Shown: positions 36,680 to 45,834, numbered from the stretch's first letter. The stretch is 64,000 nt of DNA from Nitrospira sp. (GCA_005239465.1 SPAW01000005.1:1-64000), one strand, 5' to 3'. Numbers and translations: made by a program. Notes: generated from the letters alone by a model not told the origin.

Positions 36680-36690
36680 GAGCTGAACGC
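36614..36690 (+). repeat. Repeat that encodes the C-terminus of subunit E
   Basis: Iterated AGCGGTCAGCAATCGGCTATCAGC and GCTGAAAGCTGACCACTGAGAGC units form an imperfect palindrome that starts inside the coding region of subunit E, supplies its stop codon and reaches the start of subunit C. Confidence 0.65.
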
Positions 36691-36696
36691 TTGTTT

Positions 36697-37764
36697 ATGA
36701 GCGATTACGCCTACACCAACGCTCGGATCCGAGCCATGCGGGGCCGCCTCCTCGGCTGGACCCAGTATGAGTCTCTGCTCCACCAGGAGACGTTGGAGGG
36801 ACTCGTGGAGGCATTCAACACATCGCCGTATGCACGCACGTTGGAGCACACCATCGCGGCACTCGATCCCACCCAGCCTTCCCGGACGATCGTTCGCATC
36901 GATGAAGCTCTCCGGCGAGACCTCGTGCAGAGTCTCGCCAAGCTCCGACACTTCTTCTCCAATCATTCGCTTGAATTAGTCAACGCTTTGGTCCTCCGAT
37001 GGGATGTCTACAATCTGAAAACGGTGATCCGTGGAAAGCGGGCTTCCGCCCAGGTTGAAGAAATCCTGACAGCGACACTTCCAGTTGGGATCCTGGATGA
37101 CATTGCACTGGCTGAACTTGCAAGGGTGTCCACCGTGCAAGCCGTGGCCGGCACGCTGGAGACGTGGAGACTCCCGCTTGCTCGCCCGGTGAGGACCGGA
37201 CTAAACCTTCTCGGGGGGGCAGAATCTCTGCATCCCCTTGAGTGTGAACTCGACCGATTCACTTTTGTCCAGACAGCCAAATTGGTAGCTAATGGCGATG
37301 ATGATACCCTCGCCGTCCGAAATTATCTCCAGTTCCTCGTGGACAAGACCAATCTTCTGACCGCACTCCGCTACCTCGCTGAGCGCAGTGCTCTTTTACC
37401 CATTGAGGCTGGCCGTCAGTTCCTGAAGGCAGAGGGTCGGTTGACTCGGTCCCACTATGAGGCAGTGGTGAGCGCCCACGATCTTCGCGATGGACTCTCC
37501 CGGCTCACCGAGACGCCCTACCGGTGGCTGGCAGGCACGTTTGCGGAGGGAGAAACTATTTCTCTTCCTCTTATAGAAAGAAAGTTAGATCGCATGGCCA
37601 TTCGCAAGGCGGTCAGCCTCTCTCGACCGGATCCACTGGGAATCGGCATGGCGATCGCGTATCTCGAGCAGAAGACCAACGAGGTCCGCAATCTTCGGGT
37701 GATCCTTCGGGGTAAGGCTCTGGGGATGGGCGTCGAACAGATCGCTGAATGGGTGATTGTCTGA
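36697..37764 (+). CDS. ntpC: V/A-type ATPase subunit C (d-type, central stalk-rotor adaptor)
   Basis: A 355-aa mostly helical protein with the V-ATPase C/d pattern (DYAYTNARIRAMRGRLL at the start; WDVYNLKTVIRGKR in the middle; EVRNLRVILRGKALGM near the end). It sits on top of the K ring and couples it to the central stalk. The ATG at 36697 is chosen; a TTG is 6 nt upstream. No good ribosome-binding site is visible because the repeat ends there. Confidence 0.9.
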   Translation: MSDYAYTNARIRAMRGRLLGWTQYESLLHQETLEGLVEAFNTSPYARTLEHTIAALDPTQPSRTIVRIDEALRRDLVQSLAKLRHFFSNHSLELVNALVLRWDVYNLKTVIRGKRASAQVEEILTATLPVGILDDIALAELARVSTVQAVAGTLETWRLPLARPVRTGLNLLGGAESLHPLECELDRFTFVQTAKLVANGDDDTLAVRNYLQFLVDKTNLLTALRYLAERSALLPIEAGRQFLKAEGRLTRSHYEAVVSAHDLRDGLSRLTETPYRWLAGTFAEGETISLPLIERKLDRMAIRKAVSLSRPDPLGIGMAIAYLEQKTNEVRNLRVILRGKALGMGVEQIAEWVIV

Positions 37765-37767
37765 ATC

Positions 37768-37825
37768 GTAAGGCGTCAGGCGACGAACTCAAAAGTTGAC
37801 CCCTCACGTCTCACGCCTCACGGGT
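37768..37825 (+). repeat. Intergenic palindrome, GTAAGGCGTCAGGCG family
   Basis: CGTAAGGCGTCAGGCGACG faces CGTCTCACGCCTCACGG. It fills the spacer between subunits C and F. Confidence 0.6.
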
Positions 37826-37837
37826 AACGGAGCGAGA

Positions 37838-38167
37838 ATGGCCCGGCTCCTGGTGCTCACCGATCCTGACACGGCGCTGGGTTTTCGACTGGCCGGTGTC
37901 GAAGTGAGTGAGGTGAGCGCCAAGGAAGAGGCAGCAGACCGGCTTCTCACATTGCTCAGGGCGAAGGAAACTGGGATCGTGATCTATAACGAGGAATACC
38001 AGGCGGCCCTCCCGGAGAAGAGTCAGGTCGCACTGGAGGAAAGTATGAGCCCTGTCTTCTTTGCAATCCCAGTCTCTCAGGCTAAACGTGTGGGAGAGCC
38101 ACGAGAGCAATACCTTGCCCGTCTCCTCCGTCGGGCGATTGGGTATCAGCTGAAGATTAAGCGTTAG
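37838..38167 (+). CDS. ntpG: V/A-type ATPase subunit F (central stalk)
   Basis: A 109-aa alpha/beta protein with the subunit F signature: LLVLTDPDTALGFRLAGVEV at the N-terminus, a central IVIYNEEY strand and FFAIPV near residue 80. It binds the central stalk and regulates rotation. The length is normal. Its place between C and A is the standard order. Confidence 0.9.
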   Translation: MARLLVLTDPDTALGFRLAGVEVSEVSAKEEAADRLLTLLRAKETGIVIYNEEYQAALPEKSQVALEESMSPVFFAIPVSQAKRVGEPREQYLARLLRRAIGYQLKIKR

Positions 38168-38288
38168 CGTGCGGGACGGGCGAGGCATGCGCGAAATGCG
38201 TGGGTGGGCGGAACGATGATTCTGATTTCTGGCAGCGCCGATCGAGTCGCGCCTGTCTTGCACGTCCCGCGAGTCCCGCAGGACGGCC
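38168..38288 (+). repeat. Intergenic palindrome, GCGGGACGGGCGAGG family
   Basis: The left arm GTGCGGGACGGGCGAGGC faces GCACGTCCCGCGAGTCCCGC on the right, with a middle part of about 60 nt. The spacer between F and A has no ribosome-binding site outside the repeat. Confidence 0.65.
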
Positions 38289-38289
38289 T

Positions 38290-40038
38290 ATGAGCGGCAC
38301 CATCATCAAGATCTCGGGCCCGACCGTCGTCGCACGGGGCATGGAACAGACCCGCATGTTCAATCGTGTCGCGGTGGGGAAGACGGGATTGCTCGGGGAG
38401 GTGATTCGTCTTCGTGGCGGCGAAGCGACGATTCAAGTGTATGAAGACACCACGGGGCTGACGCTCGGCGAAGAGGTGGCCGATGCCGGAGAACCGCTTC
38501 AAGCGGAACTCGGACCCGGCCTGCTCGGATCCATCTTTGATGGAGTTCAACGCCCGCTGAACGTGATGGCAGCCCAACAGGGTGACTGGATTGCGCGAGG
38601 CTTGACGCTGCCGGCCCTGTCAAGAGAACGACGATGGACATTCACCCCCACTATCCGCCCGGGGACTGCGGTCGTCGGTGGAATGAGCGTGGGAATCACT
38701 CAGGAGACCGTGAAGGTCGAACATCGCATCCTGGTCCCGCCGGGATTGTCCGGAACAGTCCGCGAAATTCTGGAAGGCACCTTCACCATCAACGAACCGA
38801 TTGCCTGGCTCGATGGCGACCGTTCACTGACCATGCTGCAGCGCTGGCCGGTGAGAAGCCCGCGTCCCGTCGCAGAGCGGCTCCCTCCGGTTGTGCCCAT
38901 CATTACGGGGCAGCGGGTCCTCGACATGCTCTTCCCCATCGCTTCCGGTGGAACCGTGATTGTGCCCGGGGGGTTCGGAACCGGGAAGACCGTGGTAGAG
39001 CAGGCCCTTGCGAAATATGCGCAGACCGATATCATCATTTACATCGGCTGTGGGGAGCGGGGCAACGAAATGACTGAAGTGCTGACCGAGTTCCCGCATC
39101 TGAAAGACCCCACCACCGGCTTGCCGCTGATGGCGCGCACTGTGCTCGTCATCAATACCTCGAACATGCCGGTGGCGGCCCGGGAGACCTCGATCTACAC
39201 GGGGATCACGATGGCGGAATACTACCGCGACATGGGCTACGCCGTGGCCCTGATGGCCGACAGCACGTCGCGCTGGGCGGAGGCGACCCGTGAGATCTCG
39301 GCCAGGTTGGAAGAGATGCCGGGTGAGGAAGGGTATCCAACCTACTTGGCTACCAAGCTGGCTGGATTCTATGAACGTGGTGGCCGGGTCCGCTGTCTGG
39401 GACAGACAGATCGCCAGGGGTCAGTGACGATTGTCTCGGCCATCTCGCCACCCGGCGGAGACTTTTCAGAGCCCGTCACGCAAAGCTCGATGCAAGTGGC
39501 CGGGGGGCTCTGGGCTTTGGACTCCGATCTGGCGCATCGCCGCCATTACCCCGCAATCAACTGGAAGCGCAGTTTCTCGCTCTACACGACACTCCTCGAT
39601 TCCTGGTTTCAGACGCAGGTTGCTCCCGACTGGCCACAACTTCGGAGTGAGTTGGCGGCGCTCCTCCAAAAAGAAGAGGAATTGCAGGAGATCGTGCAGC
39701 TCGTCGGCGTCGACGCACTCCAAGATCAGGAACGGATCGTCTTAGAGGTGAGCCGGCTCATCCGTGAAGAGTATCTGCGGCAGAGCGCCTTCTCCGAGAT
39801 CGATGCGGCCTGTCCGCTGGCGAAACAATATTGGATGCTCAAGGCCCAGTTGGAGTTTCTTCGCTACTGCCAAGGGCTCATCAAGATGGGGCGCCCGATT
39901 GAGCAACTCATTGCCTCTCCGTTCAAAACCGAGCTGGAACGGATGAAAGAGACGCTGCCGGACACTTGTGTCCAGCAGGCCCAGACGATGGTCGAGAAGA
40001 TGGAACAGGAATTGGGCGGCGTGAAGCGTGAAACGTGA
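38290..40038 (+). CDS. ntpA: V/A-type ATPase catalytic subunit A
   Basis: A 582-aa subunit with the P-loop GGFGTGKTVVEQ near residue 228 and the GCGERGNEM block after it; the non-homologous insertion (about 110-200) that distinguishes A subunits from F-type beta is present. It hydrolyses or makes ATP with subunit B in an A3B3 head. The last residues (VKRET) and stop come from a repeat. The start at 38290 fits the conserved beginning SGTIIKISGPTVVARGM. Confidence 0.96.
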   Translation: MSGTIIKISGPTVVARGMEQTRMFNRVAVGKTGLLGEVIRLRGGEATIQVYEDTTGLTLGEEVADAGEPLQAELGPGLLGSIFDGVQRPLNVMAAQQGDWIARGLTLPALSRERRWTFTPTIRPGTAVVGGMSVGITQETVKVEHRILVPPGLSGTVREILEGTFTINEPIAWLDGDRSLTMLQRWPVRSPRPVAERLPPVVPIITGQRVLDMLFPIASGGTVIVPGGFGTGKTVVEQALAKYAQTDIIIYIGCGERGNEMTEVLTEFPHLKDPTTGLPLMARTVLVINTSNMPVAARETSIYTGITMAEYYRDMGYAVALMADSTSRWAEATREISARLEEMPGEEGYPTYLATKLAGFYERGGRVRCLGQTDRQGSVTIVSAISPPGGDFSEPVTQSSMQVAGGLWALDSDLAHRRHYPAINWKRSFSLYTTLLDSWFQTQVAPDWPQLRSELAALLQKEEELQEIVQLVGVDALQDQERIVLEVSRLIREEYLRQSAFSEIDAACPLAKQYWMLKAQLEFLRYCQGLIKMGRPIEQLIASPFKTELERMKETLPDTCVQQAQTMVEKMEQELGGVKRET

Positions 40039-40113
40039 AGCGCAAGACGTGATACGCTTCACGAACGACGCGGCGAAGCCGCTGACGCTTCACGAGATAC
40101 GAGACACGAGACA
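40020..40113 (+). repeat. Intergenic palindrome, GTGAAGCGTGAAACG family
   Basis: GTGAAGCGTGAAACGTGAAG, then CGCTTCACGAACGACG, then GCTTCACGAGATACGAGAC. The left arm encodes the end of subunit A and its TGA stop; the right arm touches the ATG of subunit B. Confidence 0.75.
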
Positions 40114-41505
40114 ATGAAAGACCTCATTACCCGCGAATACCAAACCGTCACTGGCATTGCCGGCCCGCTGCTCTTTGTGGAGAAGCTGAAGAAAGCTTCA
40201 CTCGGAGAGATGGTCGAGATCCTTCTCGCCACTGGAGAAAGTCGTCGAGGGCAAGTGATTGAACTGTCTGAGCAGCATACTGTGATTCAGGTATTAGAAG
40301 AGACGACGGGCTTGGGAGTGACCGGAACCCGAGTCCGGCTCACGGAATCGGCAGCCATGATGGATCTCTCGCCTGATCTGCTGGGCCGGCGATTCAATGG
40401 GGCCGCTGTGCCGATCGACGGTCTGCCGCCGATCATCCCGGATACCCGCATGGACATCATCGGGCAACCCATGAATCCTGTGGCCCGAGACAAGCCGTCC
40501 TATTTTATTCAAACCGGAATTTCCACCATCGATGGACTCAACACGCTGGTGCGAGGGCAAAAGCTGCCGATTTTCTCCGGTGCCGGCCTGCCGGCGAAGG
40601 AATTAGCGGCTCAGATCCTACGCCAGGCGATGGTGCGTGAGGAGCACGGGACCGGGCAACAGGCCTTCGCCATCGTGTTTGCGGCGATGGGGATCACATT
40701 CCGTGAGGCCTCCTTTTTTCTTGGCGAGTTCGAACGCGGCGGAGTGATGGAGCACGCGGTCGTCTTCCTGAACCTCGCCGATGACCCAACGATCGAACGG
40801 CTCCTGACCCCACGGTACGCCCTGACTGCGGCTGAGTATCTCGCCTTCACTCTAGGACGCCACGTGCTGGTCATCCTGACCGACATGGCCGCGTATTGTG
40901 AAGCGCTGCGCCAGATCGCCACGGCCCGGGAAGAAATCCCTGGTCGGCGTGGCTATCCAGGCTATATGTATTCCGACTTGGCCTCGATCTATGAGCGGGC
41001 TGGACGGATCAAGGGCAGGGCCGGCTCAATCACCCAGCTTCCGATCGTCACCATGCCGGATGACGATATCACACACCCGATCCCCGATCTGACCGGGTAC
41101 ATCACGGAGGGCCAAATTGTGCTGTCCCGGGAACTGCACCGCAAAGGCATCTTTCCTCCCATCGACGTGCTGCCGTGTCTCTCGCGGCTCATGAACCTCG
41201 GGATCGGCCCCGGCAAGACCCGCGATGACCATCGAGCCGTGGCCGATCAACTCTATGCCTTTTATGCACATGGACGAGATATCCGACGTCTCGCCGCTAT
41301 TGTAGGAGAGGACGGTCTGAACGATTCCGACAAGCGCTTCTTGAAGCTCGCTCAGGACTTTGAGCAGGAGTTCGTGAATCAAGGAGCGCACAATCGTGAG
41401 ATTGAAGAGACCCTGAACCTCGGCTGGCAATTCCTGCGCTATCTTCCCAAAGAGCAACTGACAAGGGTGAAGCCGGAGTTGATTGAACGATACTACGGAG
41501 CGTGA
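40114..41505 (+). CDS. ntpB: V/A-type ATPase subunit B
   Basis: A 463-aa non-catalytic nucleotide-binding subunit. The P-loop position reads [15 protein letters not shown], which is the degenerate form normal for B subunits. Other landmarks are [15 protein letters not shown] near the start and [15 protein letters not shown]. It pairs with subunit A. The start codon directly abuts the upstream repeat; no classical ribosome-binding site is seen. Confidence 0.96.
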   Translation: MKDLITREYQTVTGIAGPLLFVEKLKKASLGEMVEILLATGESRRGQVIELSEQHTVIQVLEETTGLGVTGTRVRLTESAAMMDLSPDLLGRRFNGAAVPIDGLPPIIPDTRMDIIGQPMNPVARDKPSYFIQTGISTIDGLNTLVRGQKLPIFSGAGLPAKELAAQILRQAMVREEHGTGQQAFAIVFAAMGITFREASFFLGEFERGGVMEHAVVFLNLADDPTIERLLTPRYALTAAEYLAFTLGRHVLVILTDMAAYCEALRQIATAREEIPGRRGYPGYMYSDLASIYERAGRIKGRAGSITQLPIVTMPDDDITHPIPDLTGYITEGQIVLSRELHRKGIFPPIDVLPCLSRLMNLGIGPGKTRDDHRAVADQLYAFYAHGRDIRRLAAIVGEDGLNDSDKRFLKLAQDFEQEFVNQGAHNREIEETLNLGWQFLRYLPKEQLTRVKPELIERYYGA

Positions 41506-41600
41506 AGCGTCGCTCGCCCTTCGGTGTGACTCAGGGCCGTGAGCGTATCGAACGGTGAAGCGTATCTCGTCCGAGATACGAACAACGAGATGCGAGATGC
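41500..41600 (+). repeat. Intergenic palindrome that provides possible starts for subunit D
   Basis: GGAGCGTGAAGCGTCGCTCG and GTGAAGCGTATCTCGTCCGAGATACGAACAACGAGATGCGAG. It supplies the stop of subunit B and several alternative start codons (GTG 41539, ATG 41590) for subunit D. Confidence 0.7.
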
Positions 41601-41601
41601 G

Positions 41602-42246
41602 ATGGAAACGATCGGCCGCACACGGATGAACCTGTTGCTGCTCAAGCGGCAGGTCGAGGTCACTCAGCGGGGATTGGATCTGCTCCGCAGCAAGCGTGAG
41701 GCTCTGGTCCGTGAATTCTTCGCTGTGATGGACCGCGTGGCGGAAAGCCGGGGGCAGATGGAAGCTGTTATGGGACAGGCTCTCACTACGCTAACCTTGG
41801 CTCTCGGCATGGAAGGTCGAGCGTCGCTTCGATCAGCCGGCTATGCGGCGAGACGGACTCTGCCCATCGAACTGACCGAACGCAATGTGTGGGGTGTCCG
41901 GTTTCCGGAAGTCCAATACGCTCCGGTGCTGCGGGCGTTGGACGCTCGGGGTTACGCTACGTCCGGGGTCTCCACGCACATTGACGAAACGGCACGGCGA
42001 TTCGAACAGGTCCTGGAATTGATCCTGCGCAGCGTCTCAGTCGAGTTACGGCTGAAGAAGCTGGGAACTGAGGTCAAGAAAGTGACGCGCCGAATCAACG
42101 CCCTCAATGAAGTGATAATTCCTGCTCTGACTCGAGAGGTCCGGCAGATTCGACAGGCCCTCGAGGAGCGTGAGCGAGAAGACCTGTTTCGGATGAAGCG
42201 ATTCAAAAGAGCAGGCGAGTGGCGTGGGGTCAGAGGGGAGAGGTAA
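41602..42246 (+). CDS. ntpD: V/A-type ATPase subunit D (central rotor shaft)
   Basis: A 214-aa protein with long N- and C-terminal helices that form the rotor coiled coil: RTRMNLLLLKRQVEVTQRGLDLLRSKREAL at the start and VTRRINALNEVIIPAL near the end. The ATG at 41602 puts the conserved RTRMNLL at residue 5, as in relatives; longer starts at 41539 or 41590 would add repeat-encoded residues. It is the last ATPase gene. Confidence 0.9.
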   Translation: METIGRTRMNLLLLKRQVEVTQRGLDLLRSKREALVREFFAVMDRVAESRGQMEAVMGQALTTLTLALGMEGRASLRSAGYAARRTLPIELTERNVWGVRFPEVQYAPVLRALDARGYATSGVSTHIDETARRFEQVLELILRSVSVELRLKKLGTEVKKVTRRINALNEVIIPALTREVRQIRQALEEREREDLFRMKRFKRAGEWRGVRGER

Positions 42247-42463
42247 GAGAAATCTTCTTGGTCTCTTCTTGTCCCAGACGTGCCGGCCATCGAAGTTCTG
42301 CTGTGCCGAAAGGGTTTTTCCGCAGCCTGTTAGAGAAAGAGGGAAGGACGCGAATCTTCCCATCCGCCGGAGAAATATGTGCCTGGAGGACCGAGGAGGG
42401 CGTGAGGAGAGATCGTCAGGGAGTGAGCGAGCCACAACACACTAACTCCAAAGGAGACGTGAT

Positions 42464-42909
42464 ATGCCTACCCAAGCAATGCCTGGGGTTCCAGCAGGAG
42501 GACTGAAGACGGTCGGTCAAGTTCACGCGACGAACGATCTGCTGTTCAGTCGGACACAAAATGCCATGGGGTGGTGGTGGAGCTATTGTCAACGCATACG
42601 GCTGGTGCGCTTGTGGTGGATGATCGTGGAGCGTTCATCGGGTTCATCAGAGAGTTCGATGTACTCCGGGCACATGAAGCGGGCAAGGATCTCAACCGGC
42701 TCACGGCGGAGCAGATCATGGTCAAGGACCGCATTTCCGTGACCGATGGCACCAGCATCGAGGATGCCGTAAAGCTGATGGAAGAGAAGCGGCTTCTCAA
42801 CCTGCCGGTCACAGTGAATGGGAAGGTGGCCTATTCGATCACGCGACACGATCTGCTGCGGGCCTGGATCGGCCTCGGAGTCGACATCGAAACCAATATT
42901 GCCCAGTGA
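42464..42909 (+). pseudogene. CBS-domain protein gene broken by a one-base frameshift
   Basis: The start (AAAGGAG, then ATG) and first 36 residues match the intact paralogue at 44230, but after QNAMG the frame changes; the rest continues in another frame from 42571. Restoring one G in the GGGG run at about 42569 would rejoin both halves (VVVELLSTHTAGALVV). The two CBS domains are otherwise conserved, including MEEKRLLNLPV and GKVAYSITRHDLLRAWIGLG. It may be a recent pseudogene or a homopolymer sequencing error. Confidence 0.8.
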
Positions 42910-42918
42910 GGTGTGTCT

Positions 42919-42951
42919 GTGCGACGAGGACTGACGCCGTCCTCCTCGCAC
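42919..42951 (+). repeat. 13-bp hairpin
   Basis: GTGCGACGAGGAC pairs with GTCCTCCTCGCAC with one mismatch and a 7-nt loop. It lies between the CBS pseudogene and the cytochrome gene. No T-run follows, so it is more likely another intergenic palindrome than a terminator. Confidence 0.6.
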
Positions 42952-43020
42952 GTCCGGCGCTCGACGCAATACGCGGTGCTGGTTCGACTCTCCGCCACAG
43001 ACGATCAAAGGAGCAAGGTG

Positions 43021-43584
43021 ATGAAGACGAGTATGTTCCCGTTGCTAGTCGCAGTGGTTACTCTTGCCATCCCCGCCGGGGCCGCCGAACGCCACGTGAT
43101 GCAGCCGCGAGTACCCGCCGATAAACTGGCCGAAGCGCGCGCCCTCACAAGCCCGTTGCCGGATTCCCAGGAGATCGTCGAGCGAGGAAGGCGCCTCTAC
43201 AACAGCAAGGGTACTTGCTTCAACTGTCATGGAGAAGACGGGGGTGGGAATGGGCCGGCGGCCGCTGTGCTGAATCCATCGCCTCGCAATTTCCAGCACC
43301 ATGGATTCTGGCGGCATCGCACCGAAGGCGAAATCTTCTGGGTGATCAAGCATGGCTCGCCCGGCACGGCCATGATCGGATTCGGCCAGGCGTTGTCCGA
43401 CGAAGAAATCTGGGCCATCATCCAGTACGAGCGCAGCCTCGCCGGCAAGCATGGACCAGGCATGATGGTTCAAGGAGAAGGCATGGGACCCATGATGGGG
43501 CCGGATGGCGGGATGGGTGGCATGGAACACCGCGGACCGAGAGGTGGGATGGGTGGGTGTGAGGGCGAAGCTTGTGGCCGGTAA
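43021..43584 (+). CDS. Exported cytochrome c with a Gly/Met-rich tail
   Basis: A 187-aa protein with a signal peptide (cleavage near AGA), one CFNCH heme site near residue 66 and likely Met ligand in PGTAMIGFG. The C-terminal 45 residues are unusual: rich in Gly and Met (MGPMMGPDGGMGGM) and with two Cys at the end, resembling copper-binding tails. AAAGGAGCAAGG precedes the ATG. It lies between two CBS-domain genes. Confidence 0.85.
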   Translation: MKTSMFPLLVAVVTLAIPAGAAERHVMQPRVPADKLAEARALTSPLPDSQEIVERGRRLYNSKGTCFNCHGEDGGGNGPAAAVLNPSPRNFQHHGFWRHRTEGEIFWVIKHGSPGTAMIGFGQALSDEEIWAIIQYERSLAGKHGPGMMVQGEGMGPMMGPDGGMGGMEHRGPRGGMGGCEGEACGR

Positions 43585-44229
43585 CTAGAGACAGGAATCA
43601 ATAGCACAGACGAGACAAACATATTTCCCATGCTCAGCCCTCTGCGGAAACATGAACGGCTGCCTCATGCGTCCCTGGCTCAACCGCGATGAGTGGTCGC
43701 CTTACGGACCTTGCCAATCCGAATCTCTCCGATCGCATTGTCTAAGAAGCCGGCGGCCTCCTGGATTGCAAGTAACCAGCTTCATCCACTGCATCCTTTG
43801 TCGCGTTTTACCCCACCTGACAAGCACGGTCCTGAGTATTCTTGCGTCACGTCGGCACCCCCCTCATCTGATCCGACGACTTCAAGTCTTTGTTTCTACA
43901 GACATGTATTGACTTGATCTCCAAACGGTCTTGGTGGCATCCGAATCGCACAGGCCTAGATTCAGATGAGTTGTGTTGCCTCGTCCTGAAGATGAGAGCT
44001 GCCTGCATGGCAGACGCATGCGACAGACAGCCTGAACTTTTCTTGAATCCAATCTCATGCGAGTGACTCCCATCAATAGGGGGCGTGGAAGGATGGAAGA
44101 CTGTGCGAGAATTTTAAGAAAAACCTGATATCGCAAGCGTGTCTCGTATCGTTGTAGCGTTCCGGGATGTGGACGAGCGCGGCGCGAAGGGACCGTTGGA
44201 GGCCATCATCACATGAAAAGGAGGGTGCC
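43585..44229 (+). other. 645-nt stretch without a recognisable gene
   Basis: Frames on both strands are short and without family-like sequence. The base composition is lower in GC than the flanking genes. The last 30 nt hold the ribosome-binding site (AAAAGGAGGG) of the next CBS gene. It may include its promoter, but no clear -35/-10 pair is visible. Confidence 0.45.
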
Positions 44230-44664
44230 ATGACCACATTAGCCAGGCCAGGAGTTCCTGTCGGGGGGTTCAAGACTGTCAGACAAATACACGCGACGAA
44301 CGATCTTGTATTTCAGCGGAAGCAGAATGCCATGGGAGTCGCCGTCGAATTGCTAACGACGCATACCCCGGGAGCGCCGGTGGTCGATGAGCAGGGCGAG
44401 TTCATCGGATTCATCAGCGAATTTGACATCCTTCGAGCGCTTGAGGCGAAGAAGGATTTGAACCAGCTGACCGCAGGGGATGTCATGGCGAAGGACCGGA
44501 TTGCGGTAACCGACGACACCAGCATCGAGGAAGCGGTGAAAATCATGGAAGAGAAGAGGCTCCTCAACCTGCCGGTCAAGAGAAACGGCAAGGTGGCCTA
44601 TTCCGTCACGCGGCACGATCTGCTTCGCGCATGGATCGGCCTGGGGGTTTCCATCGAAAGTTAG
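44230..44664 (+). CDS. CBS-domain pair protein
   Basis: A 144-aa protein made of two CBS repeats: the first around HTPGAPVVDEQGEFIGFISEFDIL, the second around SIEEAVKIMEEKRLLNLPV and SVTRHDLL. CBS pairs bind adenosyl ligands and regulate enzymes or channels. There is no catalytic domain, so it must act on a partner. It is the intact paralogue of the broken gene at 42464. AAAAGGAGGG 4 nt before the ATG gives strong initiation. Confidence 0.87.
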   Translation: MTTLARPGVPVGGFKTVRQIHATNDLVFQRKQNAMGVAVELLTTHTPGAPVVDEQGEFIGFISEFDILRALEAKKDLNQLTAGDVMAKDRIAVTDDTSIEEAVKIMEEKRLLNLPVKRNGKVAYSVTRHDLLRAWIGLGVSIES

Positions 44665-44749
44665 ATGATGTGAAGCAAACGCAACCTTAATCTCGATGGT
44701 GCCGCGGTTGAGCAGCCGCGGGTTCGGAATCTCTGGCAAGGAGGTCTGC

Positions 44750-45331
44750 ATGAGTACATTCACCAAGATCAGCACAGGGGTTGCTATTGGACTGGTCCTG
44801 AGCGGCTGTTCTTCCTATCACACGGGCAAGCATCCAACAACGTTGCATGCCAAAGCGGCGATTGCGGGTCCGGGCATTACGGGAGATGCGGATCTCTATG
44901 AAGAATATGAAGGGCGCGTACGGATCAAGCTGAAGCTACAAGGCAGTCCAGACAGCAAACTGACGCCGGGACTGCATGCCATACATATCCACGAAACAGG
45001 AAACTGCGAGCCATTTTCAGCTGCCAAAGGGCATTACGACGGCAACATCGATCCGCAAATGAATCCGGAAGCCAACGTCAACCCCGGTCTCGGCAATCAC
45101 CCCTATCATCTCGGCGATCTGCCGAATCTGTCTGTCGATAATGACCGAGAAGGCTCTCTCTATACCATCACGAGCCGAGTCACGCTGTCCGATGGCCTCA
45201 ACACGCTGTTCGACAAGGACGGCAGCGCCTTCATCATCCATGGACTCCAGGACCAATACATGCCCGATCCACCGACGAAGGATGCACCGGGCGGGCCACG
45301 GATCGCCTGCGGCGTTATTGTGAAACAATGA
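44750..45331 (+). CDS. sodC: Cu/Zn superoxide dismutase lipoprotein
   Basis: A 193-aa lipoprotein (lipobox LVLSGC). The Cu/Zn SOD blocks are present: the HAIHIHETGNCEP segment with two copper His and the disulfide Cys, the HPYHLGDLPNL zinc loop, an IIHGLQDQY segment with another His, and GGPRIACGVI with the second Cys. It removes superoxide in the periplasm or at the cell surface. GGAGG precedes the ATG. It fits the copper-rich context. Confidence 0.92.
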   Translation: MSTFTKISTGVAIGLVLSGCSSYHTGKHPTTLHAKAAIAGPGITGDADLYEEYEGRVRIKLKLQGSPDSKLTPGLHAIHIHETGNCEPFSAAKGHYDGNIDPQMNPEANVNPGLGNHPYHLGDLPNLSVDNDREGSLYTITSRVTLSDGLNTLFDKDGSAFIIHGLQDQYMPDPPTKDAPGGPRIACGVIVKQ

Positions 45332-45444
45332 CATCAAGGTATGGAGGATCTGAGAGGAACCAGAACCGCTCCCCTCGGAAGAGGATAGGCGATCACAGCC
45401 TACATGATGACGTTAACGTAGTGGACTGACCTGCGAGGGATCGT

Positions 45445-45834
45445 ATGACCCTTCCGATGAAAGACAGCGTTTCGACCCTGTCCGAAGAATCTCCAACCGC
45501 GGTGTTCGATGTCGGGGCGCTGCTCGAATCCGTCGGTCAGGAGGAACCGACCCAGACGGGAAAAGATCGAACCGTCGTCTTGTTAAAGACGGACAACCTG
45601 CGTGTCGTTTTCCGATCGTTGAGCGAGGGTAGTGCTCTTCCAACCCACAAGGCCAACGGATCTATCACAGTGCAAGTCTTGGACGGTCACATCGAGTTCA
45701 CGGCTGGTGCTCAGACGACTCCGCTTCGGAAAGGGGAATTACTGGCGTTGCAGTCTGGCGTTCCTCACTCTCTGAAGGCCCTGAAAAAGTCCGCCATTCT
45801 CATCACGGTCGCGGTGGGCATGCAGAGTTCGTGA
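45445..45834 (+). CDS. Cupin-domain protein
   Basis: A 129-aa single-domain cupin: LPTHKANGSITVQVLDGHIEF is cupin motif 1 and LALQSGVPHSLKALKKS motif 2. Only one His is in the first motif (the usual pattern is HxH), so metal binding is uncertain. GAGGGA lies 7 nt before the start. A small regulatory or detoxifying role is usual for such proteins; the substrate is unknown. Confidence 0.8.
   Translation: MTLPMKDSVSTLSEESPTAVFDVGALLESVGQEEPTQTGKDRTVVLLKTDNLRVVFRSLSEGSALPTHKANGSITVQVLDGHIEFTAGAQTTPLRKGELLALQSGVPHSLKALKKSAILITVAVGMQSS

Noticed and set aside
36620-42951. Spacer hairpins as rho-independent terminators
   Set aside because: They lie inside a single operon and are not followed by T-runs.
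5049-42951. Repeated GTGAAGCG units as a CRISPR array
   Set aside because: Units are not regularly spaced, arms are inverted, and they occur in separate spacers.
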